Shown here: piece after piece, positions 47,234-55,632 of the stretch
How the letters are laid out: each line of letters opens with the position of its first letter
Numbering within the stretch: position 1 is the first letter of the stretch
Source: Clostridium gallinarum
GTDB lineage: Bacteria > Bacillota > Clostridia > Clostridiales > Clostridiaceae
Direction of reading: 5' to 3'
DNA: 64,000 bases
NCBI RefSeq assembly: GCF_014836325.1
Contig: NZ_JACSQZ010000013.1
Coordinates: forward strand, 1 to 64,000
Translations under genes and position numbers: made by a program
Notes under the pieces: model-generated
What the model saw: only the letters and a program-made list of their open reading frames with translations
The model's database searches: none
What the model was told of the DNA's origin: nothing

Positions 47234-48157
47234 TTATTCTTTCCTTTTATAAACTAAATAAATTCCTGCACATACTAATAATAATGCTATTAGAATTTTT
47301 ATATCAAAAATATTCTCTTTAAGTATTATAGCTGATAATATTGTTCCAAAAACAGGAATTAAAAAATTAAATACTGATATAACTCCTACTTTATTATATT
47401 TTAAAAGTTGTGCCCATAATGCAAAAGCTATTGCTGATAACAATGCCATATATACTAATAATGCTGTAGATTTAAAAGTGAAATTTGTTAACTTTCCACC
47501 TAAAGTATAACCTATAATTATTAAAATTAATCCTCCTATAGCTAACTGATATCCAGTTACAGTATATGCATCTTTATTTTGACTTATTTTCTTACTATAT
47601 AAAGACCCAATAGAAAGTATAAGAGCTGCAATCATTATAAATCCTTCTCCTTTAAAAGAAAATCCACCTTGTAAAACTGATGTGTCTCCAAGATTAACTA
47701 TTATAACTCCTAAAAAACCTACTATACATCCTATAACCTTATTAAAATTTAATTTATCATTCTTATATATAGCATGTGCTAGTATTATACTAAAAAATGT
47801 ACTTGTTCCATTTATAATAGAACCTCTTACACCTGTTGTATAAGTCATCCCTAAATAAAAGAATATATATTGAATAGTAGTTTGTCCAAATCCCAATAAT
47901 GAAATTTCACCTATCTCTTTAAAAGTCAATTTAAAAATATTTTGTTTAGTTGCTATTTGTAGTATTAATACAAATATTCCAGCTAGGAAAAATCTATATC
48001 CAGCAAATAATAATTTTCCACCTATATCATTAGGAGCTATATTAAAAATTTCATATCCAACTTTAACTGCTGGAAAAGCACTTCCCCATAAAAAAGTACA
48101 GATAATTGCAATTATAATTATATTTATTCTATTAGTATATACTTTAGAATTATCCAA
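47234..48157 (-). CDS. EamA/DMT-family transporter
   Basis: This 307-residue inner-membrane protein has about ten transmembrane helices in two EamA repeats: IIIIAIICTFLWGSAFPAVK (repeat 1) and a second repeat starting near residue 165 (GFIMIAALILSIGSLYSKKI). The end KENIFDIKILIALLLVCAGI is typical. These exporters handle amino acids or metabolites; the substrate is unknown. The start is a TTG at 48157 with AGGAG 10 bp upstream. It follows the ArsC-like gene by 13 bp, so the two are probably one operon, though an arsenic link is not implied by the transporter family. Confidence 0.87.
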   Translation of the reverse strand: MDNSKVYTNRINIIIIAIICTFLWGSAFPAVKVGYEIFNIAPNDIGGKLLFAGYRFFLAGIFVLILQIATKQNIFKLTFKEIGEISLLGFGQTTIQYIFFYLGMTYTTGVRGSIINGTSTFFSIILAHAIYKNDKLNFNKVIGCIVGFLGVIIVNLGDTSVLQGGFSFKGEGFIMIAALILSIGSLYSKKISQNKDAYTVTGYQLAIGGLILIIIGYTLGGKLTNFTFKSTALLVYMALLSAIAFALWAQLLKYNKVGVISVFNFLIPVFGTILSAIILKENIFDIKILIALLLVCAGIYLVYKRKE

Positions 48158-48170
48158 ACGTAGTCATCTC

Positions 48171-48575
48171 CTATATCTCTTCATTTTTAATCCTTATTAC
48201 TAAATCTTTAATTTTTTCCTCTATAATTTTTGCGGTTTTAATAAACTCTTCTTCACTTTTACCTGTAGGATCTTCAAGGCCCCAATCTTCAATATGATTA
48301 GCAAATACAACAGGACATACTACATTGCATCCCATCTTTATAGCAATATCAACTTCTGGTATATCACTAAGTAATTTAGATTTTTGAGTTTCATTCATAT
48401 CTATATTATATAAATCTTTAATTACTCTTACTGCATCTTGATTTATCATAGGCTTAGTTTCAGTTCCAGCTGAATAACTTTCAAAAACTTCACTTCCATA
48501 TAATTTACCTAAGGCTTCTGCCATTTGAGATCTGCATGAGTTATGTACACATATAAAGGCTACTTTCTTTTTCAT
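48171..48575 (-). CDS. ArsC-like low-molecular-weight phosphatase/arsenate reductase
   Basis: This 134-residue protein has the P-loop CVHNSCRSQMAEA at residues 10-22 (Cys10, Arg16), the catalytic Asp segment ED(W)GLEDPTGKS (DPTG near residue 110), and a second cysteine pair GCNVVCP near residues 82-87 matching the redox cysteines of thioredoxin-linked ArsC. It would reduce arsenate to arsenite, or act as a tyrosine phosphatase. No arsenite pump or ArsR gene is adjacent, which is unusual. The gene overlaps nothing and is followed by a DMT transporter. Confidence 0.85.
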   Translation of the reverse strand: MKKKVAFICVHNSCRSQMAEALGKLYGSEVFESYSAGTETKPMINQDAVRVIKDLYNIDMNETQKSKLLSDIPEVDIAIKMGCNVVCPVVFANHIEDWGLEDPTGKSEEEFIKTAKIIEEKIKDLVIRIKNEEI

Positions 48576-48696
48576 ATTTTAATTCTCCTTGTATTAAATT
48601 TATTTTTATATAATATTTAACATTATATAGTTATTTTATCAAACTTAATTGTATACCATATTTACTCTATTGATAAGTATTTTAATTAATAAAAAA

Positions 48697-48763
48697 GTAT
48701 TAAAAGATCATATCAAGGTTACGCCTTACAGATCTAAGTCACCTTGATATGATAATTTAACAC
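48697..48763. repeat. Long hairpin with conserved loop, copy 2
   Basis: ATCATATCAAGGT (48707-48719) pairs perfectly with ACCTTGATATGAT (48741-48753), extended outward by an imperfect 10-bp arm. The minus-strand loop contains GACTTAGATCT and GGCGTAAC and resembles the loop at 41921-41991. The rest of the 48576-48919 gap has no gene. Confidence 0.6.
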
Positions 48764-48856
48764 TTCCAAACTTAAGGAAGGAAAGTATAAATAGTTATTA
48801 ATAAGGCATAATCTTTTATAATTTCCTATAATTAAATTTGTGTATAGAACTTTATT

Positions 48857-48877
48857 AAAAAGTCCTTTAGGACTTTT
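48857..48877 (-). terminator. Terminator of the ABC exporter operon
   Basis: AAAAAGTCC (48857-48865) and GGACTTTT (48870-48877) form a compact hairpin with a TTTA loop. On the minus strand it is followed by a T-run, 43 bp beyond the exporter stop codon. Confidence 0.8.
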
Positions 48878-48919
48878 ATCCTCAATTCTACATTCTTAAT
48901 TTTAAATTTTTAATTTAAA

Positions 48920-50707
48920 TTATGCTCCTTCACTTAAGAAATTATATTGAGCCATATACAAATCATAATAACTCCCTTTATTTTTTAGTAATTCAGCATG
49001 ACTACCTACTTCTTCAATTTCTCCACCGTTTATAACCATAATTTTATCACAATCTCTTATTGTAGATAATCTGTGTGCTACTACAAAGGATGTCCTTCCA
49101 TGAAGTAATTTTTCTATTCCTTCTTGTACTAACTTTTCTGTTTCTGTATCTATATTAGAAGTAGCTTCATCTAATATAAGTATTCTAGGATTTGCAAGTA
49201 AAGCTCTAGCAAAAGATACTAATTGCCTTTGTCCTAAGGATAGTCTAGTTCCTCTTTCATTTACTTCAGTATTATAGCCATCTTCTAATTTCATAATGAA
49301 ATTATGAGCATTAACTGCTTTTGCAGCATTAATAACTTCTTCATCTGTAGCATCTAATCTACCATATCTTATATTTTCCATTATAGTTTCTGAAAATAAA
49401 AATGTATCTTGAAGCATTATTCCCATTTGACTTCTTAAAGATTCTAATTCAACATTTTTAATATTTTTCCCATCTACTAAAACTTCTCCTGAAGTTGGAT
49501 CATAAAATCTACTTAATAATGATACAATTGTTGATTTTCCTGCTCCTGTAGCTCCAACTAATGCTATTTTTTCTCCCTTATTAACTTTAAAGTTTACATT
49601 TTTAAGAACTTTAGTATTTTCATCATAAGAAAAGTCTACATCTTTAAATTCTACAAAGCCCTTAATCTTTCCTATTTTCTTTGCATTTTCTGTATTTTTT
49701 ATAATTGGTTTCATATCTAAAATATCAAAAATTCTATCTGCAGCTGAAAAATTAGTTATTAATGTATTATAAAAGCTTGAAAGGTTCATGATAGGTCTCC
49801 AAAACATTCCTACATACATTGAAAATGCTATTAATGTTCCTATCTTTATTTCACCATTCATTACCAATTTATATCCAACTGCAAATACTACTAATGTCCC
49901 CGCACCCCAGGATAATTCTACAAGTGGCCAGAAGAAATCATTTAACATAACAGCCTTTGTAAAGGAATCACTCAATTCTTTTACCATTGATTTGAAACTT
50001 TTTTCTGTTCCTTCTTCTTTAGCAAATCCTTGTACTATTTTTATACCTGAAAAATCTTCATGAGTAAATCCATTTAAATTTGATCTTTTATTTCTATAAA
50101 CTTCCCATCTTCTTCTTGAATATATTTCTATACAAAACATAGCAATTCCAAGTAAAGGTAATAATGTTACAGAAGCTAATGCTAATTTAAAATTCATAAT
50201 AAACATAATAATAGCAACACATACAAGGTTTAATAATTGTGGTATAAGTGATTGAATACTTTGAGAAAATAAATTTTTTAAAGCATTAACATCAGATACT
50301 ACTCTTGAAAGTATTTTTCCAACTGGTCTTCCATCAAAAAAATCAAAGGATAAATATTGTATATGACTATATAATTCATGTCTTATATTTACTAAAATAT
50401 TATTCGTTATAGATGTTATAAGAGTCCATCTAATTTTAGATAAAATCCATGCCAGTAAATTTAATCCAATTAAAGCTCCACCTATTATAAATAAACCACT
50501 TACATTTTTATTTACTACATAATCATCTATTGCTATTTCTAAAAGCAAAGGATTAACTATTCCAGATATCATAACAAGTATCATTAATACTATAACTATA
50601 AAAGATTTTAACTTATAAGGCTTAAGATATTTGAATAATTTAACTGTTATTTCACTTTTACTTCTTCTTATTACTTCTTCATCTTTTTTTATAGAATTAT
50701 TCTCCAA
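48920..50707 (-). CDS. Heterodimeric ABC exporter subunit (BmrD/LmrD-like)
   Basis: This 595-residue half-transporter has six N-terminal helices (residues about 35-320) and an NBD: Walker A VGATGAGKSTIV near residue 385, signature LSLGQRQLVSFARAL (LSLGQ instead of LSGGQ), Walker B ILILDEATSNIDT with the catalytic Glu intact. Its partner, encoded immediately upstream, has the opposite pattern. The two together make one normal and one degenerate ATP site, as in BmrCD, LmrCD and TM287/288 multidrug exporters. It follows the partner gene by 1 bp and is preceded by an attenuator-like leader, consistent with drug-inducible expression. Confidence 0.9.
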   Translation of the reverse strand: MENNSIKKDEEVIRRSKSEITVKLFKYLKPYKLKSFIVIVLMILVMISGIVNPLLLEIAIDDYVVNKNVSGLFIIGGALIGLNLLAWILSKIRWTLITSITNNILVNIRHELYSHIQYLSFDFFDGRPVGKILSRVVSDVNALKNLFSQSIQSLIPQLLNLVCVAIIMFIMNFKLALASVTLLPLLGIAMFCIEIYSRRRWEVYRNKRSNLNGFTHEDFSGIKIVQGFAKEEGTEKSFKSMVKELSDSFTKAVMLNDFFWPLVELSWGAGTLVVFAVGYKLVMNGEIKIGTLIAFSMYVGMFWRPIMNLSSFYNTLITNFSAADRIFDILDMKPIIKNTENAKKIGKIKGFVEFKDVDFSYDENTKVLKNVNFKVNKGEKIALVGATGAGKSTIVSLLSRFYDPTSGEVLVDGKNIKNVELESLRSQMGIMLQDTFLFSETIMENIRYGRLDATDEEVINAAKAVNAHNFIMKLEDGYNTEVNERGTRLSLGQRQLVSFARALLANPRILILDEATSNIDTETEKLVQEGIEKLLHGRTSFVVAHRLSTIRDCDKIMVINGGEIEEVGSHAELLKNKGSYYDLYMAQYNFLSEGA

Positions 50708-50708
50708 A

Positions 50709-52445
50709 TTAAACTACCTCCTCTACTATTTCATTAAAATCTTTAAATTGATTACAATAAATATCAAAATACTTACCTTTAAGCCTCAATAATTCTTCAT
50801 GAGTTCCTTTTTCCTTTATTTCTCCATTTTCTAAATATAATATTATATCTGCATTTTTTACTGCTGATATTCTATGAGCAATAATAAATGTTGTACTTTT
50901 CTCTTCTCTTTTTAATAAGTTTTTTAATAACTGATGTTCTGTTTCCATATCTAAAGCCGATGTAGAATCATCTAAAATTAAAATTTTTGATTTTCTTACT
51001 AATGCTCTAGTAATTGATATTCTTTGTTTTTGCCCCCCTGAAAGCCCCATACCTCTTTCTCCTATTTCAGTATATAAACCATCATCTAGTCCATCTATAA
51101 ATTCTAATGCACAAGATAAAGAAGCTGCATTTCTTACTTCTTCATATTCTGCATTATCATTGCTAAATTTTATATTGTTAATTATAGAATCTGAAAATAA
51201 AAATGTGTCTTGAGGTACAATAGCCATATTTTTTCTTAGGAAATCTAAATTGTAATCTCTTATATCAACATTATCTATCCTTATATTTCCATCAGTTACT
51301 TCATAATATCTTCCTATTAAATTAATTAATGTTGATTTTCCTGATCCTGTAGTTCCCATTATTGCAACTGTACTACCAGCTTTAATATCTAAATTTATAT
51401 TTTTTAAAACATATTCATCATTATATTTAAAACTTACATTGTCAAAAACTATATCTCCTTTAATAGAATCACTTTTATAGCTTTCTTTTTTACTTTTTAT
51501 TTCAGGTTCTCTATCCATTATTTCAAATATTTTTTTAGCTGATGCTGTATTTCTTGAAAGTAAATCTATTAATTCTCCAAGCATTCTCATAGGCCATATT
51601 AAGTTCCATATATATCCACTAAAGGCTACTAGAACTCCAACAGTAATATCACCTTCCATAACAAGAAATCCACCTAAAACTATCATTATAACTAGTGATA
51701 TATTAGTTAGGAATTCTATTGGTGGAAAGTAATCTCCAATTATTTTACCTTGTTTCATATTTAAATTATAATAATTTCTATTCATTTTTAAAAATTTATT
51801 TATTTCATATTTTTCTCTTGAAAATGCCTTTACTAGTCTTACTCCTGCTATATTTTCTTGAGCAGTTGTATTGATCTTAGCAGTTTGATCACTAATTTCT
51901 TCATAACACTTACCAAACTTACTTTCTAATTTCATTGCTATAAATCCTATTGGAATCATTATAATAAAGCAAGCAATTGCTAGTTCAAAATTTAATTTAA
52001 ATAGAATAATTGTAGAAACTACAAAGTAAATTACATTTTCTATAAATAATCTAAGACCAAATCCTATTGTTTGCCATATATTTTCTGCATCTTCTCCTAT
52101 TCTAGACATAAGCTCGCCAGTATTCATATCATCAAAATATTTGAATTCTAACTTTTGAATATGATTGAAAAGATCATTTTTAATATCTTGATGTACTTTT
52201 ACACTCAAAACATCATAAAGAAATTCCTTTCCATATCCAAGGATTGCTTTTATTATTGTAATAATTGAAATTCCAATTAAAACCTTAATTATTACATTAT
52301 TATTACCAGCCATAACCCCATCATCAACAAAGACTTGTTGCAGGTAAGGCATAAATAAATCTACCCCAATTACTATAAGCATTGATAATGTCCCAAATAT
52401 CACTAATAATTTGTATTTTGAAACATATTTAAGTATTCTCGTCAT
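50709..52445 (-). CDS. Heterodimeric ABC exporter subunit (BmrC/LmrC-like)
   Basis: This 578-residue half-transporter has six transmembrane helices (residues 10-310) and an NBD: Walker A MGTTGSGKSTLI near 365, a canonical signature LSGGQKQRISITRAL, and Walker B ILILDDSTSALDM in which Asp replaces the catalytic Glu. That substitution is the mark of the regulatory half of heterodimeric exporters. It is the first gene after the 360-nt leader and has AAGGGGGAA upstream. With the next gene it would export drugs or toxic peptides across the membrane. Confidence 0.9.
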   Translation of the reverse strand: MTRILKYVSKYKLLVIFGTLSMLIVIGVDLFMPYLQQVFVDDGVMAGNNNVIIKVLIGISIITIIKAILGYGKEFLYDVLSVKVHQDIKNDLFNHIQKLEFKYFDDMNTGELMSRIGEDAENIWQTIGFGLRLFIENVIYFVVSTIILFKLNFELAIACFIIMIPIGFIAMKLESKFGKCYEEISDQTAKINTTAQENIAGVRLVKAFSREKYEINKFLKMNRNYYNLNMKQGKIIGDYFPPIEFLTNISLVIMIVLGGFLVMEGDITVGVLVAFSGYIWNLIWPMRMLGELIDLLSRNTASAKKIFEIMDREPEIKSKKESYKSDSIKGDIVFDNVSFKYNDEYVLKNINLDIKAGSTVAIMGTTGSGKSTLINLIGRYYEVTDGNIRIDNVDIRDYNLDFLRKNMAIVPQDTFLFSDSIINNIKFSNDNAEYEEVRNAASLSCALEFIDGLDDGLYTEIGERGMGLSGGQKQRISITRALVRKSKILILDDSTSALDMETEHQLLKNLLKREEKSTTFIIAHRISAVKNADIILYLENGEIKEKGTHEELLRLKGKYFDIYCNQFKDFNEIVEEVV

Positions 52446-52524
52446 AAATTTTCCCCCTTAATATATAATATTTTTAGTTTTTTTGCTTATTTGTTCCTCA
52501 TCCTTCTCTTCCTTTCCTAAAAGA

Positions 52525-52554
52525 AAAAAGGCCAAAGTTATCCTTAGCCTTTTT
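52525..52554 (-). terminator. Second leader terminator before the ABC exporter
   Basis: AAAAAGGC and GCCTTTTT (with partially paired interior) form a hairpin followed on the minus strand by TTTTTTCTTTT, within the 5' leader rather than after a gene. It is the promoter-distal of two tandem leader terminators. Confidence 0.7.
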
Positions 52555-52566
52555 GACAAAACAAAA

Positions 52567-52590
52567 AGCCAAGGTTAATAACCCTTGGCT
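52567..52590 (-). terminator. First leader terminator before the ABC exporter
   Basis: AGCCAAGGTT and AACCCTTGGCT (one bulged base) form a hairpin followed on the minus strand by TTTTTGTTTTG. Placed between the leader peptide and the exporter genes, it should abort transcription unless disrupted. Confidence 0.75.
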
Positions 52591-52671
52591 CTAATTATCT
52601 TTATATAAATTTCAATATATATCCTGTAAAACTAATGATATATAATTTAATAAAGCATATTTGTATAAATT

Positions 52672-52779
52672 CTAAAAACTAAATTTATACGCCGAGATAG
52701 GATTACTAATATTTTTAATATTGTTTTTACTTTTATTATTTTTCACTAACATTCCTAGATTAAATATACTGTTTAACAT
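52672..52779 (-). CDS. Candidate 35-residue leader peptide of the ABC exporter
   Basis: The ATG at 52779 has AAAAGGGG about 7-10 bp upstream and lies 28 bp after the predicted transcription start. The reading frame encodes a 35-residue peptide beginning MLNSIFNLGMLVKNN and ending ISAYKFSF before a TAG at 52672. It is rich in Asn, Lys and Ile, without a signal sequence. Its last codons lie in a small hairpin (GTATAAAT / ATTTATAC) and two terminators follow. This matches the design of ribosome-mediated attenuators such as the bmrB leader of B. subtilis bmrCD, where drug-stalled ribosomes open the downstream genes. Confidence 0.6.
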   Translation of the reverse strand: MLNSIFNLGMLVKNNKSKNNIKNISNPISAYKFSF

Positions 52780-52813
52780 GTTCCTACCCCTTTTCTCACT
52801 TTATTCTTTTACC

Positions 52814-52842
52814 ATTATATTCCTACAAGTAATCTTTGTCAA
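52814..52842 (-). promoter_or_regulatory. Consensus sigma-A promoter of the ABC exporter leader
   Basis: The minus strand reads TTGACA (52842-52837), a 17-bp spacer and TATAAT (52819-52814), a perfect match to the housekeeping consensus. Start of transcription would be near 52807, leaving a 360-nt leader before the first exporter gene. A promoter this strong implies control after initiation. The remaining 52843-52975 is AT-rich with nothing else visible. Confidence 0.85.
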
Positions 52843-52975
52843 TAACTTTTTTCTAATTTAATACTTTTTTTCAAGTTTATTTAAGTAAATATTATTTATA
52901 TGTTTTTTATTACTTTATTTACACTTAACAACATATTATCACAATAGTTGATATTATATTAAATTACTGTATCTT

Positions 52976-53016
52976 AAAAGACATCTAATAATTCGAAAAA
53001 TTACTAGATGTCTTTT
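52976..53016 (-). terminator. Terminator of uvsE
   Basis: AAAAGACATCTA and TAGATGTCTTTT, with further imperfect pairing inside, form a stem-loop at the uvsE stop codon followed by a T-rich tail on the minus strand. Confidence 0.85.
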
Positions 53017-53994
53017 TTATTTTACTAGCATTGTTGTTTTATCAATCCATTTATAACTAGTATTAAGCTCTTTTATATCTTCATAAAGTTTAAACAAAGC
53101 TATATCCTTTTCCTTACACTCTAACATTATATCTATATCTCTATTAAAGCATTTTAATATTTCTACAAAGTTTATAAAGTCTATAGGATTTATGTAATCA
53201 GAATGTTTTTTATCAATCTTATCAACTAAATTAGTATCCTTAGGTGATGAAAAATGCATTTTAGGTGGAAGATTTTCTTTATCCCAAGTACTTAATATCT
53301 CCTCTAATAAGTCCCTAATATCTTCACCATTATTGTTACAATTATGATGATGTATATCTAAAACCATAGGCACATTAATTTTCTTACATAATTCTAGGGT
53401 TTCTTTTGCTGTATAAGTTTTATCATCATTTTCAATTATAAGCTTCTCTTTTATATTCTTAGGAAAATTATTAAAATTTATAATAAATCTATCTAAAGCC
53501 TCTTTCTTTCCTCCAGTTGCACCACCTACATGAATTACCATCTTTCCATTTTTATAGTTCATATCTTCAAACCATTCTGCTTGCCTACTTAAATTAATAA
53601 GAGTATTTTCAACTACTTTAGGATTCTTACTATTAATAACATTAAATTCATCTGGGTGAGTATCTACTCTCATATTAGATTCCTTAATTAATTTACCTAT
53701 GTATTCAAAATCTTTTCTTAACATTTCCCTATGTCCCCAATAGCCTACTTCTGGATGAGTAACTAAAGGTATTAATGCTGAAGTTATTCTATAAAAATGT
53801 ATATTATTTTCTATATTAAATTTTAATATGTCTTCAAGAGCTACTAAATTTGATAATGCTACTGTTTTTAATTTTTCTATCTTTTTTTCTTCAGATACTA
53901 TTTTCTTATAATTTGCAAAGGTAACCGTACTAGAACTTGTTACTTTCTTTCCTAATGTTTTTGATATAGCAACATATCCAAGTCTTATTTTCAT
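53017..53994 (-). CDS. uvsE: UV DNA damage endonuclease UvsE
   Basis: This 325-residue TIM-barrel enzyme makes a cut 5' of UV photoproducts and other lesions, starting an alternative excision repair. Metal-ligand motifs are visible: HPDEFNVINS near residue 110, MVIHVGGATGGK near 150, LIIENDDKTYTAKE near 190, LDIHHHNCNN near 215 and KMHFSSPKD near 250. The start MKIRLGYVAIS is the typical UvdE N-terminus. Length is normal. It stands alone, with its own terminator. Confidence 0.93.
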   Translation of the reverse strand: MKIRLGYVAISKTLGKKVTSSSTVTFANYKKIVSEEKKIEKLKTVALSNLVALEDILKFNIENNIHFYRITSALIPLVTHPEVGYWGHREMLRKDFEYIGKLIKESNMRVDTHPDEFNVINSKNPKVVENTLINLSRQAEWFEDMNYKNGKMVIHVGGATGGKKEALDRFIINFNNFPKNIKEKLIIENDDKTYTAKETLELCKKINVPMVLDIHHHNCNNNGEDIRDLLEEILSTWDKENLPPKMHFSSPKDTNLVDKIDKKHSDYINPIDFINFVEILKCFNRDIDIMLECKEKDIALFKLYEDIKELNTSYKWIDKTTMLVK

Positions 53995-54081
53995 ATATAT
54001 TCTCCTATCAAAGAGTTATTTAAGAATATTATGTGCTAATTATTTTATATATAAACATAAGAATAAAAATGCGAACATTTT

Positions 54082-54254
54082 TATAATGGATAATTGATAA
54101 TGCATAATGCATAATTCAGGAAAAAAATCCTTTGGATTTTTGAACAAAAGGTGCTTTGCACAAATGTAAATTAAGTTTTGCTGTGCAAACCCTCCTTAAT
54201 TATCCATTATCAATTATGCATTATCAATTTATAATTTTGCTTCGCAAAATTATA
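54082..54254. repeat. Palindromic intergenic repeat element (MITE-like)
   Basis: The left arm (54082-54116, containing GATAATTGATAATGCATAAT) and right arm (54196-54230, containing ATTATCCATTATCAATTATG) are imperfect inverted repeats. Internal small hairpins are AAAAATCCTTTGGATTTTT, GGTGCTTTGCACA and GTTTTGCTGTGCAAAC. A perfect ATAATTTTGC / GCAAAATTAT hairpin (54231-54253) ends it. No coding capacity. It lies in the 384-bp gap between uvsE and the symporter operon. Confidence 0.6.
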
Positions 54255-54332
54255 CAAAAAAGACCCCTCTATGCTGGAGAGAGGTCGTTAATAATTTGAA
54301 ATTTAAATTATTAACAAAAGGGATCTTTTTTG
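54255..54332 (-). terminator. Three-stem terminator of the symporter operon
   Basis: An outer stem (CAAAAAAGACCCCT with AAGGGATCTTTTTTG) encloses two hairpins: GACCCCTCT...AGAGGTC (54262-54286) and a perfect 11-bp GTTAATAATTT / AAATTATTAAC (54287-54315). On the minus strand the outer stem ends in TCTTTTTTG. The GACC segment can pair with either partner, so two folds are possible. Confidence 0.65.
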
Positions 54333-54378
54333 ATTAATTTCATTAAAATGAAATTTAGTTATTTATATAAAATTACCT

Positions 54379-55599
54379 TTACCTATAAACACTATAATCT
54401 ATGTCATTGCTTCCTTTAGCAACTATTAATGCTGTTAAAGTATCTGAATCAACATTTAAAATTGTTCTAAGCATACCAACAAACCATTCAACTCCTGCAA
54501 ATATAGCTACAGCTTCTAATGGTAATCCAAGTTGAGGTACTATTATTGCTAAAGATATTAGTCCTGCTCCTGGAACTACTGCATTTGCTAAAGATATTAA
54601 TGTAGCTAGTAAAGCTATATATGCATATTCTGATGGAGAATATGTTATGTTGTATATTTGTGATATAGTAATAATAGTAAATGCCATATGCATTGCTGAA
54701 CCATTGCTATTTAAAGACATTCCTAAAGGTAAAACTAATTTATTAACATTTTCACTTATACCTAATTTTTCTTTTGCATCTTTCATTTCTGTAGGTAAAG
54801 TTACTGCTGATGATGTAGTTGCTAAAGCCATTACTGATATTCCAAACATACCTTTAATTAAGCTTATTAAATTAATCTTGCAATAACTTGAACTTACAAT
54901 AAAGAATAATAATAAATATATTAAAGTTGCTAATGCATAAATTAAAATATATTTAGAAAGTGGGATAACTACTTCTATACCGTTTTGTCCTATGGTAGAA
55001 GTTATTAATGAAAAAATTCCTATTGGAGCAATCTTCATTATCAATGAAATCATTTTTAAGATTACATTGTTAAACTCTGAAATTATATTAATTAATTTAC
55101 TTTCTTTGTTTTCACTTCTATAAAAACTTAAAGCTAATCCAAACAATAGGGCAAATACTATAACTTGTACTATAACACCATCTGACATTGATTTTACTAT
55201 GTTATTTGAGAAAAAACCTAGTAGTAATTCAGACATTGTCCCTATATTTGCATCTTTAAGAGAATCTATATTATTTACTGAACTTATCTTTAATCCAATA
55301 CCTGGCTTAAAAATAAATGCAAACAATATTCCTAAAACAGCTGCTAAGACTGATGTTAAAAAAAATATTGTAATTACCTTTATACCTTGCTTTCCTAGTT
55401 CCTTTGGATTTAAATTCCCTACAGCTTCTATAATTTGTCCCATTACTAAGAATATAATTGACATTTGTATAAGTCTTAAGAAAATATCTCCTAATATTTT
55501 TATACCTTCGACCTTTTCTTTTCCTATAGTCCCAACTATTACTCCTAGTATCATAGCAATCATTATTTTATAAGTCATATTTAATTTTTTAAATTTCAT
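54379..55599 (-). CDS. Dicarboxylate/amino-acid:cation symporter
   Basis: This 406-residue protein is of the DAACS (GltP/GltT-like) family: about eight helices and two hairpin loops, with SVMALATTSSAVTLPTEM near residue 255 (serine-rich HP1) and LPLGMSLNSNGSAMHMAFT near 295 (the NMDGT-like segment, here NSNGS). The altered NMDGT motif suggests a substrate other than aspartate or glutamate. It is the last gene of the FdrA operon (34 bp after the carbamate kinase stop-side), suggesting uptake or exchange of an acid used or made by that pathway. Confidence 0.85.
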   Translation of the reverse strand: MKFKKLNMTYKIMIAMILGVIVGTIGKEKVEGIKILGDIFLRLIQMSIIFLVMGQIIEAVGNLNPKELGKQGIKVITIFFLTSVLAAVLGILFAFIFKPGIGLKISSVNNIDSLKDANIGTMSELLLGFFSNNIVKSMSDGVIVQVIVFALLFGLALSFYRSENKESKLINIISEFNNVILKMISLIMKIAPIGIFSLITSTIGQNGIEVVIPLSKYILIYALATLIYLLLFFIVSSSYCKINLISLIKGMFGISVMALATTSSAVTLPTEMKDAKEKLGISENVNKLVLPLGMSLNSNGSAMHMAFTIITISQIYNITYSPSEYAYIALLATLISLANAVVPGAGLISLAIIVPQLGLPLEAVAIFAGVEWFVGMLRTILNVDSDTLTALIVAKGSNDIDYSVYR

Positions 55600-55632
55600 A
55601 ATTGCTCCTCCTTAGGAAATTTTTATACAAGA

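Noticed and set aside
54255..54332. T-box or riboswitch for the symporter operon
   Set aside because: It lies downstream of the operon in the transcribed direction, and no T-box sequence or known aptamer core is seen.
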